A stretch of 64,000 bases of DNA from positions 1-64,000 of the forward strand of contig CAWBCM010000004.1 in assembly GCA_963787285.1 (NCBI GenBank), written 5' to 3'. Position 1 is the first letter of the stretch. Each line of letters starts with the position of its first letter. Below are positions 33,654 through 43,569 of this stretch, piece by piece. Both the position numbers and the translations under genes were made by a program. The notes below the pieces were generated by a model. That model made no database searches, was not told where the DNA came from, and saw nothing but the letters and a program-made list of their open reading frames with translations. Origin of the DNA: JAHEJN01 sp963787285. GTDB taxonomy: Bacteria; Actinomycetota; Acidimicrobiia; Acidimicrobiales; JAHEJN01.

Positions 33654-35701
33654 ATGGCGGGAAAGTCGGTCAGGAACGTGGCGCTCGTCGGTAGCCACGG
33701 CACTGGCAAGACGAGCCTCGTCGAGGCGATGCTGTACCGCGCCGGCGTGCTCGGACGGCCAGGGCGCGTCGAAGACGGCACGACCGTGTGCGACGTCGAG
33801 CCCGAAGAGCACGAGCTCCACCACAGCCTCTCCCTCATCACCGTGTCGTTCGACTGGGACGGCCATTCGATCACCATCATCGACACGCCAGGCCATCCGG
33901 ATTTCGTCGGCGACGCGCTTCAGGCGATGCAGGCCGCGGAGCTCGTGGTCTTCGTGATCGACGCCGTCTCGGGCGTACAGGCCCACGATCGCCTGCTCTG
34001 GCGCCACGCATCGAACGCGCGCCGACCGCGTCTGATATTCGTCAATGGACTCGACCGGGCCAACGCCTCCTTCGAGGCGACGGTGGCCGGCCTCCGCGAC
34101 GCCTTCGGTTCGCACGCCGAACCGGTCGAGTTGCCTATCGGCGAGGGCTCGAGCTTCCACGGCATCACCGACCTGCTCACCGACCATGCGTTCGTGTACG
34201 ACTCGGGTCAGGCCGAGGAGGTCGATGTACCCGCCGCGCTCGTAGAGGCGGAACGGGTAGGCCACGAGACGCTGGTCGAGGAGATGGTCGAGAGCGACGA
34301 TGCCATCCTCGAGCAGTATCTCGAGGGCGAGGTGCCGTCTGCCGAACAGCTCGAGCGTCTGCTTCACGATGCCGTCGACGACGGAACCGTCTTCCCCGTG
34401 CTGTGCGGGTCGGCCACGAGCCCCATCGGCGTCGACCATCTGCTCGAGTTCATCTGCCACGTCGGTCCCGCCCCCGCCGATCTCGAACCCACCACGGTCC
34501 AGGCCGGAGGCCAGTCGGTCGAGGTACCCGTCGATCCCGACGGCGAGATCCTCGCCTACGTGTTCAAGACCCGAGTCGATCAGTTCCTCGGCCCGGTCTC
34601 GTACCTGAAAGTCCTGTCGGGCACGATTCGTGGCGACGACGTGCTCGTCAACACCCGCACCCGAGATCGCGAACGTGTCCGCCAGCTCATGTCGTTCACC
34701 GGGTCCGACCATCGACTGACGAACGCAGCGGCGGCCGGTTCGATCGTTGCCGTGGCAAAGCTCTCCGACACGCGCACCGGCGACACGCTTGCCGCCGAGG
34801 GCACCCCGGTTGCTGGTTCCGAGCCCCGACATGCCCGAGGCCGTGCACGGGATCGCCGTGCGGGCCGCCACCGCCGCCGACGAGGACCGCCTGGCCAACG
34901 GCCTCGCCCGCCTGGTCATCGAAGACCCGAGTCTCCGGGTCGACTTCGAGCCGTCGACCCACCAGACGGTGCTGTCGGGCGGTGGGGAGACCCATCTTCG
35001 GGTGGCGCTGGCCCGGTTGGCCCGCCTCGGTGTGAGTGTCGAGACCGACGATGTCGAGGTTGCCTACCTCGAGACGCTGGCCGGTCCGGCCGAGATCCTG
35101 GCCCGCCACAAGAAACAGAGCGGGGGACACGGCCAGTTCGCCGTGGTGACCGTGCGCTTCGAGCCGCTCGGTCGCGAGGCCGGCTTCGAGTTCGAGAGCC
35201 AGGTGACCGGTGGAGCGATCCCCAAGAACCTGATCCCGGCGGTCGGTGCGGGAATCGAAGAAGCGCTTCCGCGAGCCGGCCGCTACGGGTTTCCCCTCGT
35301 CGACGTGCGGGCGGTCTGTCTCGACGGCCAACATCACCCGGTCGACTCGTCCGAGATGGCATTCAAGACGGCTGGCGCGCTGGCCCTGCGATCGGCCGTC
35401 CAGGAGGCCGGCACCCGTGTGCTGGAACCGGTGAGCGAGCTGAGCGTGCAGGTGCCCGACTCGCTCCAGGGCGATGTGCTCGGCGATCTCAGCGCGCGTC
35501 GGGCCAAGGTGCTGGGCACCGCGCCCGGAGATGCCAGCGGATTCGCCGAGGTCAGGGCGCTGGTGCCCACCGCCGAGATCGGCGACTACGCAATCGCCCT
35601 ACGCTCCATGAGCGCGGGTGCCGGCGCGCTTCCGACGGTCACACCACGGCTATCAGATCCTGCCCGACACGCTGGTGGCCCGCGTCATCGCAGCCGACTG
35701 A
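33654..35701 (+). CDS. EF-G-like translational GTPase (EF-G2 type), two frameshifts
   Basis: This is a paralogue of elongation factor G, about 682 residues. G1 is ALVGSHGTGKTSLVEAML and G3 is DTPGHPDF. The G4 position reads VNGLDRAN, with Gly in place of the usual Lys of NKxD. Domain IV and V are clear (KQSGGHGQFAVVTVRFEPL, GFPLVDVRAVCLDGQHHPVD, DLSARRAKVLGT). The start at 33654 follows AGAAGGAG. Indels near 34805 (in a CCCC run) and near 35640 break the frame. EF-G2-type proteins are GTP-binding but of uncertain role in elongation; this is probably a non-essential regulator or stress paralogue. Confidence 0.85.
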
Positions 35702-35711
35702 TCGGTCCCGC

Positions 35712-36727
35712 TCAGTCGGGCAGGCCGTGCTCGGCGAACAGCGCCGGCCATCCTCCGGTGTGGATGAACACGACGTGATCCGATGGGCCGAACCGACCTT
35801 CCTCGGCCAGTCCCAGCGCCCCCGACAGTCCCTTGCCGGTGTAGGTGCGATCCATGAGCCAGCCCCGTTGCGACGCAGCCCAGGTGATCGCGTTGTCGCC
35901 GGCCGCGGTCGGTACGGCGTAGTCGTCGCCGATCCATCTCGTGTCGATGTCGACATCGTCCGGATCGATCCGTACATCACCGGGCCCGATGAGCCCGAGC
36001 GCCTCGTTGCCGAGATCGACGACATCGGGCCGGCCGATGTTCACGCCCTTGGCCACGCCGATGGCCACGATGGGCGGCACCACCACGTTCTGCGGCCGCC
36101 AGCACGCGCCCGGCCGGCGAGCAGACCGGCGTGGGTGCCGCCGCTGGAGGAGGTGACCACGATCGCCGTCGGAGCGATCCCCGCTGCGGTGCACTGGTCC
36201 ACGAGCTCGACGAGCGCAGCCGCATACCCCAGCGCCCCGACCGGCGTGCTGCCGCCGATGGGAATCGAGTACGGCGAGACTGCAGCGGCGCGCAGCTCGT
36301 CGGTCAGTGACCGCCGCGCCGATTCGAGTGACTCCCAGTCGTTCTCGTGCGTGCCGGTGAAATGGAGGTGGGCCCCGAACAGCCTCGACAACAACAGGTT
36401 GCCTCCCGAGTGGTCGGGTTCGTCTCCCGACACCACGAGATGCACGGGCAAGCCGAGGGTTGCGCCCGCAGCCGCCGTCATCCGACAGTGGTTCGACTGT
36501 GACGCACCGACGGTCACCAGCGCCGTTGCCCCGTGCGCGAGGGCCTCGCCGCACAGGAACTCGAGCTTGCGAGCCTTGTTGCCACCTCCGCCCAGGCCGG
36601 TGAGATCGTCTCGCTTGACCCACAACGACGCCCCGTGGCCGATGGTGGGACCGGCCTCGAGCGGTGTCGGGAGCATGGCCAGGCGTACTCGATCGACCCG
36701 ATCGAAGAGCCCGACCGGTGGCGTCAC
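35712..36727 (-). CDS. D-cysteine desulfhydrase / ACC deaminase-family PLP enzyme, one frameshift
   Basis: PLP-dependent beta-family enzymes of this type remove sulfide or ammonia from D-cysteine or 1-aminocyclopropane-1-carboxylate. The PLP lysine lies in GGGGNKARKLEFL, followed by VGASQSNHCRMTAAAGA and GSTPVGALGYAAALVEL. The C-terminal part AIGVAKGVNIGRPDVV is in a second frame after an indel near 36100. Length about 337 residues. GTG at 36727 overlaps the stop of the lytic transglycosylase gene by 4 bp. D-cysteine desulfhydrase is my first choice over ACC deaminase, on general similarity only. Confidence 0.78.
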
Positions 36728-37752
36728 GAGGGCTCCGGGGGAGCGACCAGGGCGTCGGGATGGTCGGCGAGCCATTCCTCGGCCGGAACCGGTTCGGGTT
36801 CGTAGTAGTCCGACGGCATGAGAATCAGCCCGGCCGCGGACAAGAAGTAGACCCGCCAGGCGTGGTAGCCGCGATAGGCCAGCTCGTCGTCGGCGATCAC
36901 CTCGGCGTAGGCGGTCACTCCCTCGACGTAGGCATCGGAATTGTTGTACCGGTAGAGCGCGGCCTGCATGTCCTCGGGGCCACCGTTGCGGTTCAGGTAG
37001 ACCCCGGCACCGATGATGGCGTCGCGGTCGACGGTGGGATCGCCTTCGCAACACTCGGCCCACGTCGACGGCAGGAACTGCATCGGGCCGGTTGCGCTCG
37101 CGGTCGAGAGCCCTTCGATGCGACCCATGCGGGTCTCGACCAGGTTGATGGCGGCGAGATACGGCCAGGGAATTCCGGTCTGGGCCTCGGCTTCCCGGTA
37201 GTAGCCGATGAGCTCCGCCGCCGGAAGTGGTTCACGAAGTTGCCAGGCCGGCAGGGTGTCGGCCAGCGTCTCGCTCTTGACGAGCGAGGTGAGCGCCCGT
37301 CGGGCGACCAGGTTCTGCCGTACGCCGAGGCGAACCTCGTCACTCACACCGGCGAGCACCTCTGCCTCCCACTGGGGGTTCTCGGCCAACACCGAATACA
37401 GGCGCTGCTGGCGCCGGCCCCACTCGGTTGCGGTGGCGTCGTCGACGGCGGGGTTTCGGATGGCCTCCTCGGTCTCGGTCAGGGCCGCGATCAGCTCGGG
37501 TTGGGTGCTCGGCATCGGCCGATCGGCAATGGGCACCGGCGTGGGGGTGGGCGTGGGCGCCGCCGTTGGCGCTGGAGTTGGCGCAACCGTGGGCGCTGGC
37601 GTCGGGGGTGTCGCCTCGGCGGCGGTCGCGTCGGAGCTGAAGGACGGCCTGGCATCACCGGCAGGCGCGCAGCCGACGAGGGCCACGACGATCAGCGCCG
37701 TCGTGAGGGCCCGCCGGATCGGTGCGGAGGGTCGTCGGGGCCTTCGGTGCAT
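36724..37752 (-). CDS. Lytic murein transglycosylase, MltB-like lipoprotein
   Basis: This 342-residue exported protein has a signal peptide ending VVALVGC and a Thr/Pro-rich spacer of about 35 residues. The lytic transglycosylase domain has the catalytic Glu in YLAAINLVETRMGRIEG and the motif SATGPMQFLPSTW. It cleaves peptidoglycan glycan strands on the outer face of the membrane. The gene overlaps the following PLP-enzyme gene by 4 bp (GTGA), so both are co-translated although the functions do not obviously connect. Confidence 0.85.
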   Translation of the reverse strand: MHRRPRRPSAPIRRALTTALIVVALVGCAPAGDARPSFSSDATAAEATPPTPAPTVAPTPAPTAAPTPTPTPVPIADRPMPSTQPELIAALTETEEAIRNPAVDDATATEWGRRQQRLYSVLAENPQWEAEVLAGVSDEVRLGVRQNLVARRALTSLVKSETLADTLPAWQLREPLPAAELIGYYREAEAQTGIPWPYLAAINLVETRMGRIEGLSTASATGPMQFLPSTWAECCEGDPTVDRDAIIGAGVYLNRNGGPEDMQAALYRYNNSDAYVEGVTAYAEVIADDELAYRGYHAWRVYFLSAAGLILMPSDYYEPEPVPAEEWLADHPDALVAPPEPS

Positions 37753-37815
37753 TCCCCGACGACCTTATCGACCGGGTCGACGGCGCTGAGGTCATTGCGC
37801 CGCCGGTGGGGGCCC

Positions 37816-38411
37816 TCAACCGGCGACTCGTGCGGTCCGGGCCACGACCAGGCCGGCGTCCCAACCGGGAGCTCGGCCGCCAGGTGGGGGCCGAACGGCA
37901 TCGGTCATCAGCCCGGCTCGGGTCAGCACCCAGGCGATGACCGAGTTGGAGTTCCACATGTCGCCGGTGCCCAGCTCGTCGCGGCCCCATGTGGGGGTCG
38001 GGACCTGCGGCAACACGTCGATCACCCGTTGCGCAAGCGCCGCATCCTCGGTGATCCGCACCGGGCTGGCGACGGCGTACGGCAGATCCGGGATCGTCCC
38101 GTCGCGCCAGGCTCGGATCTCGTAGCGGAAGATCCGCAGGCCGTCGAGCCCATCGCATGCCGACCGGTCCCTCGGCGACGACGCCTCGCTCGGCCGGATC
38201 GGAGCCGTTCGGAACGGGTGTCATCTCGAGGGTGAACGATCCGTTCGTGGTGTGGGCGATGAGGGCGGCGTGGTAGAGGTCGCACCGTTCCCGTCGACGG
38301 AGCTGCGCGGTGATCGCCTCGTAGGTCGCGCCCACTGAAGCGAATGATCCGCGGCCCGCCGGCGCCCAACGGGATCCAGTACAGGTCGAGACCGTGGGAA
38401 ACGGTGTCCAC
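37816..38411 (-). CDS. Conserved hypothetical protein, frameshifted
   Basis: GTG at 38411 opens HGLDLYWIPLGAGG, then in a second frame TYEAITAQLRRRERCDLYHA, AALIAHTTNGSFTLEMTPVP, and in a third frame GLRIFRYEIRAWRDGTIPDL and WGRDELGTGDMWNSNSVIAW. Breaks are near 38330 and 38155. Total about 198 residues. I recall this set of motifs in actinobacterial proteins of unknown function, but cannot name a domain. It looks like one conserved domain with a GRDELG-x-GDMWNSNS core, possibly enzymatic. Confidence 0.55.
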
Positions 38412-38471
38412 GTCGCCCAGTTTCCGATGCGTCGGTCGGGCGGGCCAGGGACCTCCGTCACTGTCTGACGA

Positions 38472-38936
38472 TCAGCCGGGCGAACGCCCGATCGCATCGG
38501 CGGTCAGCTCGAGATGGCCGAGATGCTGGAACAGCTCCTCGAGCGTGTGAAGCACGAGCGAGGCATCGGACGTGTCGCCGCCGTGCAGGAACACCCGCAG
38601 CTCGTGATCGACCGCGGTCGGGCCAGCGTCGAGCTCCGCGGCCAAGGCACTCAGCCGGTCGGCAGTGTCGTCGAGCAACGCCCGGAGCTCGGCCACGGTC
38701 GATCGGGCGGTCAGCTCGGCGTCTCGATCCCGGTCGAGGTGGCGACCGAGACCGATGTGCTCGAACCAGTATCGCGACGAGGTGCATGCGTGCACGATGA
38801 GTCCGGCTGCGCTGTTGGTCGAGTCGCCATGGGGACGAAGGTTGACCGTCCGGTCGTCGAACCGGTCGAGGGCACGACCCATGCCGGTCAGCGCCTGCCT
38901 GGCGTACACCGCCACGGTTTCGGGGGCCAGCTCCAT
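38472..38936 (-). CDS. DinB/maleylpyruvate-isomerase-like four-helix protein
   Basis: The 154-residue protein has the four-helix layout of the DinB superfamily. The His likely to bind metal are in GLIVHACTSSRYWFEHI and VLHTLEELFQHLGHLEL. In actinobacteria these proteins often act as mycothiol-dependent transferases or isomerases. No partner enzyme is in the window. It is 60 bp away from the preceding unknown gene and probably co-transcribed with it. Confidence 0.78.
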   Translation of the reverse strand: MELAPETVAVYARQALTGMGRALDRFDDRTVNLRPHGDSTNSAAGLIVHACTSSRYWFEHIGLGRHLDRDRDAELTARSTVAELRALLDDTADRLSALAAELDAGPTAVDHELRVFLHGGDTSDASLVLHTLEELFQHLGHLELTADAIGRSPG

Positions 38937-38957
38937 GCGCGGGAACCGTAGTGCGGC

Positions 38958-39777
38958 TCAGGGGGCGCCGAAGATCTCGATCTCGACGGCGCCGGTGTTG
39001 CCGCCGGTGGTGCTCTCGGCATCGAAGCGAACCGAGCGACCCGTGACCGGCGGGTCGAGGAGAACCGGTTCACCGCCGGTGGGGAAGGGCCCGAGCGTCG
39101 TGCCGTCGACGGTCATCGTGAAGGTGTCGGTGATGGCGCTGCCGTCGGTCATCTGGCGAGTTCGGTAGACCACTGCGGCGATGGTGGTGTCGGTACCGAG
39201 CTCGAGCTCGACCCACGCGTCGTCGCCGTCTCCGTCGGTCGACCACTCGGTGCCGAGATCGCCGTCGAAGGCCAGTTGTCGGCGGCAAAGGCGTCGGAGA
39301 ACTCCGAGCTGAATCCGATGACGGTGCCTGCAGGAGCGACGTTGGCCCCGAGCCCGTTGTCGGTCGCCGCGGGCGTGCGGAAGGTCATGACCTCGCTGCG
39401 GTAGAGGGTGCCCGCGGCATCGGTGCCTTGAAGCCGGTACTGGTACTCGGTGTCGGGGGCTGAGGCCGCTGAGAAGCGGGCGGTGGTCCTGGTGGGCGCC
39501 GCCCTGCATGTCGTTGTCGACTGCGATCAGCCCGAACGAGTCGCTGGTGCCGTAGACGACCGAGCAGGCGACGGGTATCGAGGTCTCGACCGCGAGGGTG
39601 GCGGTGGTGCCGGAGCTGTCGGGAACGATCTCGATCTCGGTCGGCGAGAATCGGTTCGATGGGTTGAACCGTCGTGGCGGAGTCGTCGGAGCTCGAACAG
39701 CCGGCCAGGCCGATCAGCACCCCAGCAGCAGTCGCAACGACGATGCCGCGTGCGAGCCGGCGACGAGCAGAACGCAT
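38958..39777 (-). CDS. Lipoprotein with C-terminal discoidin-like domain, several frameshifts
   Basis: ATG at 39777 begins a signal peptide RRRLARGIVVATAAGVLIGL with lipobox GLAGC. After a short spacer a beta-rich fibronectin-like part follows in other frames (IEIVPDSSGTTATLAVETS, then DTEYQYRLQGTDAAG). The C-terminus (VAPAGTVIGFSSEFSDAF, then WVELELGTDTTIAAVVYRTR and GNTGAVEIEIFGAP) is an F5/8-type-C (discoidin-like) sugar/lipid-binding domain. The frame changes near 39645, 39480-39500 and 39275. About 273 residues after repair. It may bind the cell surface or polysaccharide. Confidence 0.6.
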
Positions 39778-39865
39778 GGTCGTCACGGTAGCGGTGGCGT
39801 GTGGTCCCAGGTCGTGCGCCCGCCGTTCTGGTGCCCGGGCCACACGGACGTGGGACCATTGACGG

Positions 39866-40821
39866 GTGGCAGACGAACGAGGACCGACGGTGGTTGCCAT
39901 CGGCGGCCACTCGTTGCTGTCGCCCGATCTGCCGCCGACGGTTGCCAATCAGTTCGCGGTCACCCAGGAGGCAGTGAAGCCGATCGCCGATCTGCTCGAA
40001 CGGGGCGAGCATCTGGTGCTCACCCACGGCAACGGCCCCCAGGTGGGTTTCATGCAGCTGCGCTCCGAGCTCGCCCGTGGCGAGTTGCCCGAGGTGCCGC
40101 TCGACTCGCTCGTCGCCGACAGCCAGGGGGCGATGGGGTACATGATCGAGCGGGCCCTGCGGGCCGAGCTGCGCCGTCGCGACCACAGCGGCCATGTGGT
40201 CACCATCGTCACCGAGGTCGAGGTCGACGCCGATGATCCCGGCCTTCGCCGCGCCCGACAAGCCGATCGGGCGCTTCTACTCTGCCGACGAGGCCGACGC
40301 AGCTGGCCGCCGAGCGGGGTTGGAAGCTGATGACCGATCCCAAACGGGGCGTCCGCCGGGTCGTGCCCTCGCCGACACCCCGACGCATCGTGCAGCTCGA
40401 CACCATCGAGCAGCTGGTCGGTCTCGGGATCACCGTGATCTGCTGCGGCGGCGGCGGCATCCCGGTGAGCGCAGGCGACGAGGGCGCCATCGTCGGGCAG
40501 GAGGCCGTGATCGACAAGGACCGGGTCAGCATGCTGCTGGCGGTTCGCCTCGGTGCTCCGCACTTCGTCATCACCACGAGCGTCGACTTCGTCTACGAGG
40601 GTTTCTACTCCGACGATCCCGTCGCCCGAAGCGAGCTCACCCGAACAGAGGTGCAGGCGCTGGCCGCCCAGGGTGAGTTCGCCGCCGGGAGCATGGCGCC
40701 CAAGATGGAGGCCGTGGTCGACTACCTCGAAGCCATCGACGGCGAGGCGGCGATCTGCCTGCCCGAACACCTCGTCGACGCCATCGACGGTCGGGCCGGG
40801 ACCCGCATCCGCCGCGGCTGA
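39866..40821 (+). CDS. arcC: Carbamate kinase (YqeA type), two frameshifts
   Basis: Carbamate kinase makes ATP from carbamoyl phosphate (or the reverse). Motifs: VVAIGGHSLLSPDL at the N-terminus, LTHGNGPQVGFMQL, VTIVTEVEVDADDP and KPIGRFYS, then KRGVRRVVPSPTPR and GGGGIPVS. GTG at 39866 is the start. The frame advances by one near 40235 and again near 40310. Repaired length is about 317 residues, normal for the family. It is the first gene of a carbamate kinase / carbamoyltransferase / hydrolase trio. Confidence 0.85.
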
Positions 40822-40868
40822 GGCCCGACCGAGACGCTAAGGTCGCTCCCGGCAAGGGGGAGGCGTAG

Positions 40869-42017
40869 ATGTCGGATCTCGAGGTACTCCAGGCGCTCGG
40901 GCGCAGAGCGACCGATGCGGTTGTCGGCCGCAGTCTGGTGACCACCCAGGAGTGGTCGGTCGACGATCTGAACACGATTCGGGCCGCGGCTCGGGCGCTG
41001 GCCGAGCTCGATCGGGCCGGCGTTCGCACGCCGTTGTGCCCCGCCGAGCTGGCCTGGGCGGTGTTCTTCGACAAGTCGACCCGCACCAAGAGCGCATGGG
41101 CCGGCGCGGCGGCGCGCCTGGGCATGCAGCCGGTGATCGTCGACGGCAGCTCCACCCAGGTCTCCCACGGCGAGACCGCAGTGGAGACCGGCGCCATGCT
41201 CGGGATGAACGCGCACGCCATGGGCATTCGCCACGATCTCATCCTGGGCGAGGGCAACACGTTCATCCGCGACGTCAAGACCGGCATCGACGACTACCTG
41301 GCCGCCACCGCCGACGATCGCCAGGTGCCGATCGTCAACCTGCAGTGCGACGTCGACCATCCCACCCAGACCATGGCCGACCTGATCTGGCTCGAGGAGA
41401 ACCTCGGTGATCTCGCCGACCGCCACGATCACCGTGAGCTGGGCCTACTCGCCGTCGTACGCCAAGCCGCTGTCGGTGCCGCAGGGCCTGATCACGCTGC
41501 TCACCCGCTTCGGCGCGCACGTCACCCTGGCTCACCCGCCGGGCTACCAGCTCACCGACTCGACGATGGCCGCCGCCGAGCAGAACGCATCCGGGGGCGG
41601 CTCGTTCCGAGTGATCGACGACATGGACGAGGCGTTCGCCGACGCCGACGTCGTGTACCCGAAGAGCTGGGGCCCCTACGACCTGATGCTCGAGCGCGTC
41701 GACGCCAACGCCGCCGGCGACGACGCACGAGCTGAACGACATCGAGCAGCGGGCGCTCGAGCGCAACGCCGAGCACACCGACTGGATCTGCGACGAGCGC
41801 CGCATGGCGCTGACCACGGGCGGCGATGCGCTGTACATGCACTGCCTGCCCGCCGACATCGGCGCCGAGGTCAGCCCCGGCGTCATGGACGCGCACAGCT
41901 GCACGTCGCCCAGGAGGCCAACAAGAAGGTCTACGTCGTGATGGCGCTGCTGGCCGTGGCCAAGGTCCCCGACCTGGCGGCCGGCTCGCCGGACTCGACG
42001 AGGAGGCAACACGATGA
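40869..42017 (+). CDS. ygeW: YgeW-like knotted carbamoyltransferase, four frameshifts
   Basis: The 383-residue carbamoyltransferase (repaired) has the carbamoyl-phosphate motif VFFDKSTRTKSAWAGAAARL, the HPTQ-type segment DVDHPTQTMADLIWLEE and the second-substrate motif ALYMHCLPADI. It belongs with YgeW, the transferase near carbamate kinase and YgeY in E. coli, rather than with classical OTC, because its length and YgeY neighbour agree. Frames change near 41405, 41725, 41895 and 41975. It ends in TGA overlapping the ATG of the next gene. It probably splits a carbamoylated amide so that ArcC can recover ATP. Confidence 0.78.
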
Positions 42018-43561
42018 CCGATCTCGACACACGGATCGCAGAGCTGAGCCGCGCAGTACCTGCCGCTGGCGGCGGAGATCCTGCGGGAGTGCATCCGCAT
42101 TCCCGCCGACTACGTCGACCGGCCCGTCGACGACGGCGGCGACCCGCCGTGCGGTCTGAGCAACCACGAGGGGCCGCGGCTCGAGTACCTCCGCCGCAGG
42201 ATCGTCGAGATCGGCGCGGTGCGCAGCGCCCGACGACGTCTGGTTCGACGACTTCGGCAACCTCGTGTGGACGGTGTAGGACCCCAGCGACGGCGTCGCC
42301 GCGACCGACAAGCGGGTCGTCTACTTCGACGGCCACACCGACACGGTGCAGGCGCTGCGCGGCCGTGGCACGAGAAGATCGGCGGCATCGACACCTACGA
42401 CGGCCTGGTCGACGCGACGACGATGAACCGCGACTTCCTGCGCCGCGAGCTGGGCCACCTGCCGCCCGACGACGAGTGGGACCACCTGCTCTTCGGCCGC
42501 GGCTCGGCCGACCAGCTGGGCGGCGTGGTCGCCGAGGTGGTGGCGACCAAGATCGCTGCTCGAGCTCGCGCCGCGAGGGCGCGCTCCACGGCGTGATCAT
42601 CCGCGCCTACGCCACCGCCGCCGAAGAGGACAACGACGGCGGCGGCCCGCATGTACCTCATGACGCGAGGTGCTGCCCGGCGCGCCGCCCGAGCTGGTGC
42701 CCGACGTGGTGATCCTGACCGAGGGCACCGGCGACGCGCAACAAGGGCGCGCTCGGCATCTACCGCGGCCAGCGCGGGCGCATGCAGATCGAGGTCACGG
42801 TGACCGGCCGGTCGTGCCACGGCTCGATGCCGTGGGAGGGGCTCAACCCGCTCGAGTACGGCGGCGCGATCATCGCCGAGGCGGCCCGCCGCTACGACGA
42901 CCGCGACGGCTTCCTCGACGACCCCTTCCTCGGGCACGGCACCCGCACCGCCTCGTGGGCCACGCTCGAGACGCCGAGCGACTGCGCGGTGCCCGACCGG
43001 TTCACGTTCCGCTTCGACCGCCGACTGACCGTCGGCGAGATCCCCGAGCAGGCCGTGGCCGACGTCGAGGCGCTCGATGCCGTGCGCGCGGCGCGCGACG
43101 CCGGTCTGACCGTCGACGTCGCGGTGCCGGTCTACGACGAGGCCACGTGGCGCGGCTACCGGCTGGGCAACCCGCAGATCTACATGGGCTGGGCCACGCC
43201 CGAGGAGCACCGCGCCATCGCCACCGCGGTGTCGGTCTACGAGGCAGTGGTTGCGCCCGAGGTGAGCCCGTCGGCCGCCGACGACGGTGGACTGCGGGCC
43301 GACGCACGCGTCGACCGGTGGATCTTCTCCACCGACGGGGTCGGCTTCCCCATACCGGCCGACGACACCTCCATCGAGGTCCCGCCGTCCAAGGCATGGG
43401 TCGAGGCCGGCAAGTTCAAGCACCCGGCCATGTTCGGCTTCGGGCCCGGCATCGAGCAGAACACCCACAAGATCGGCGAGTGTGTCGACCAACGCGAGCT
43501 CCGGCTGGCGGTGGCGTTTCTCGCCCGCTTTCCCAGCGCCTACGCCGACCACGACCACTGA
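42014..43561 (+). pseudogene. ygeY: YgeY-like M20-family hydrolase, heavily broken
   Basis: Metal-dependent M20 hydrolase of the YgeY (selenium-metabolism-linked) family. Visible parts: IPADYVDRPVDDGG, YFDGHTDTVQAL (metal His/Asp), LFGRGSADQLGGVVAEVVAT (metal Asp), LTEGTGD (catalytic Glu), then an unbroken C-terminal half from RMQIEVTVTGRSCHGSMPWE to the stop. Before 42780 there are at least six frame changes and an in-frame TAG near 42278 (VWTV-stop-DPSDG). Repaired length about 515 residues, longer than E. coli YgeY, with an extra segment between the first and second metal motifs. Either the sequence here is poor or the gene is truly decayed. Confidence 0.65.
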
Positions 43562-43569
43562 GCAGCGCC

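Noticed and set aside
33654..35701. Programmed ribosomal frameshift in the EF-G-like gene
   Set aside because: Two +1-type breaks occur at unremarkable sites (one in a CCCC run) and similar breaks occur in many unrelated genes nearby, so errors explain them better.
42200..42300. TAG in YgeY read through as pyrrolysine or programmed stop
   Set aside because: The codon is surrounded by several indels in the same gene; a sequence error or decay is simpler, and no pyl genes are visible.
8606..43561. Selenium metabolism link from SelO and the selenium-linked YgeY family
   Set aside because: SelO ends in Cys, not a TGA-encoded Sec, and no selA/B/C/D gene or SECIS-like element is visible; the two genes are 30 kb apart.
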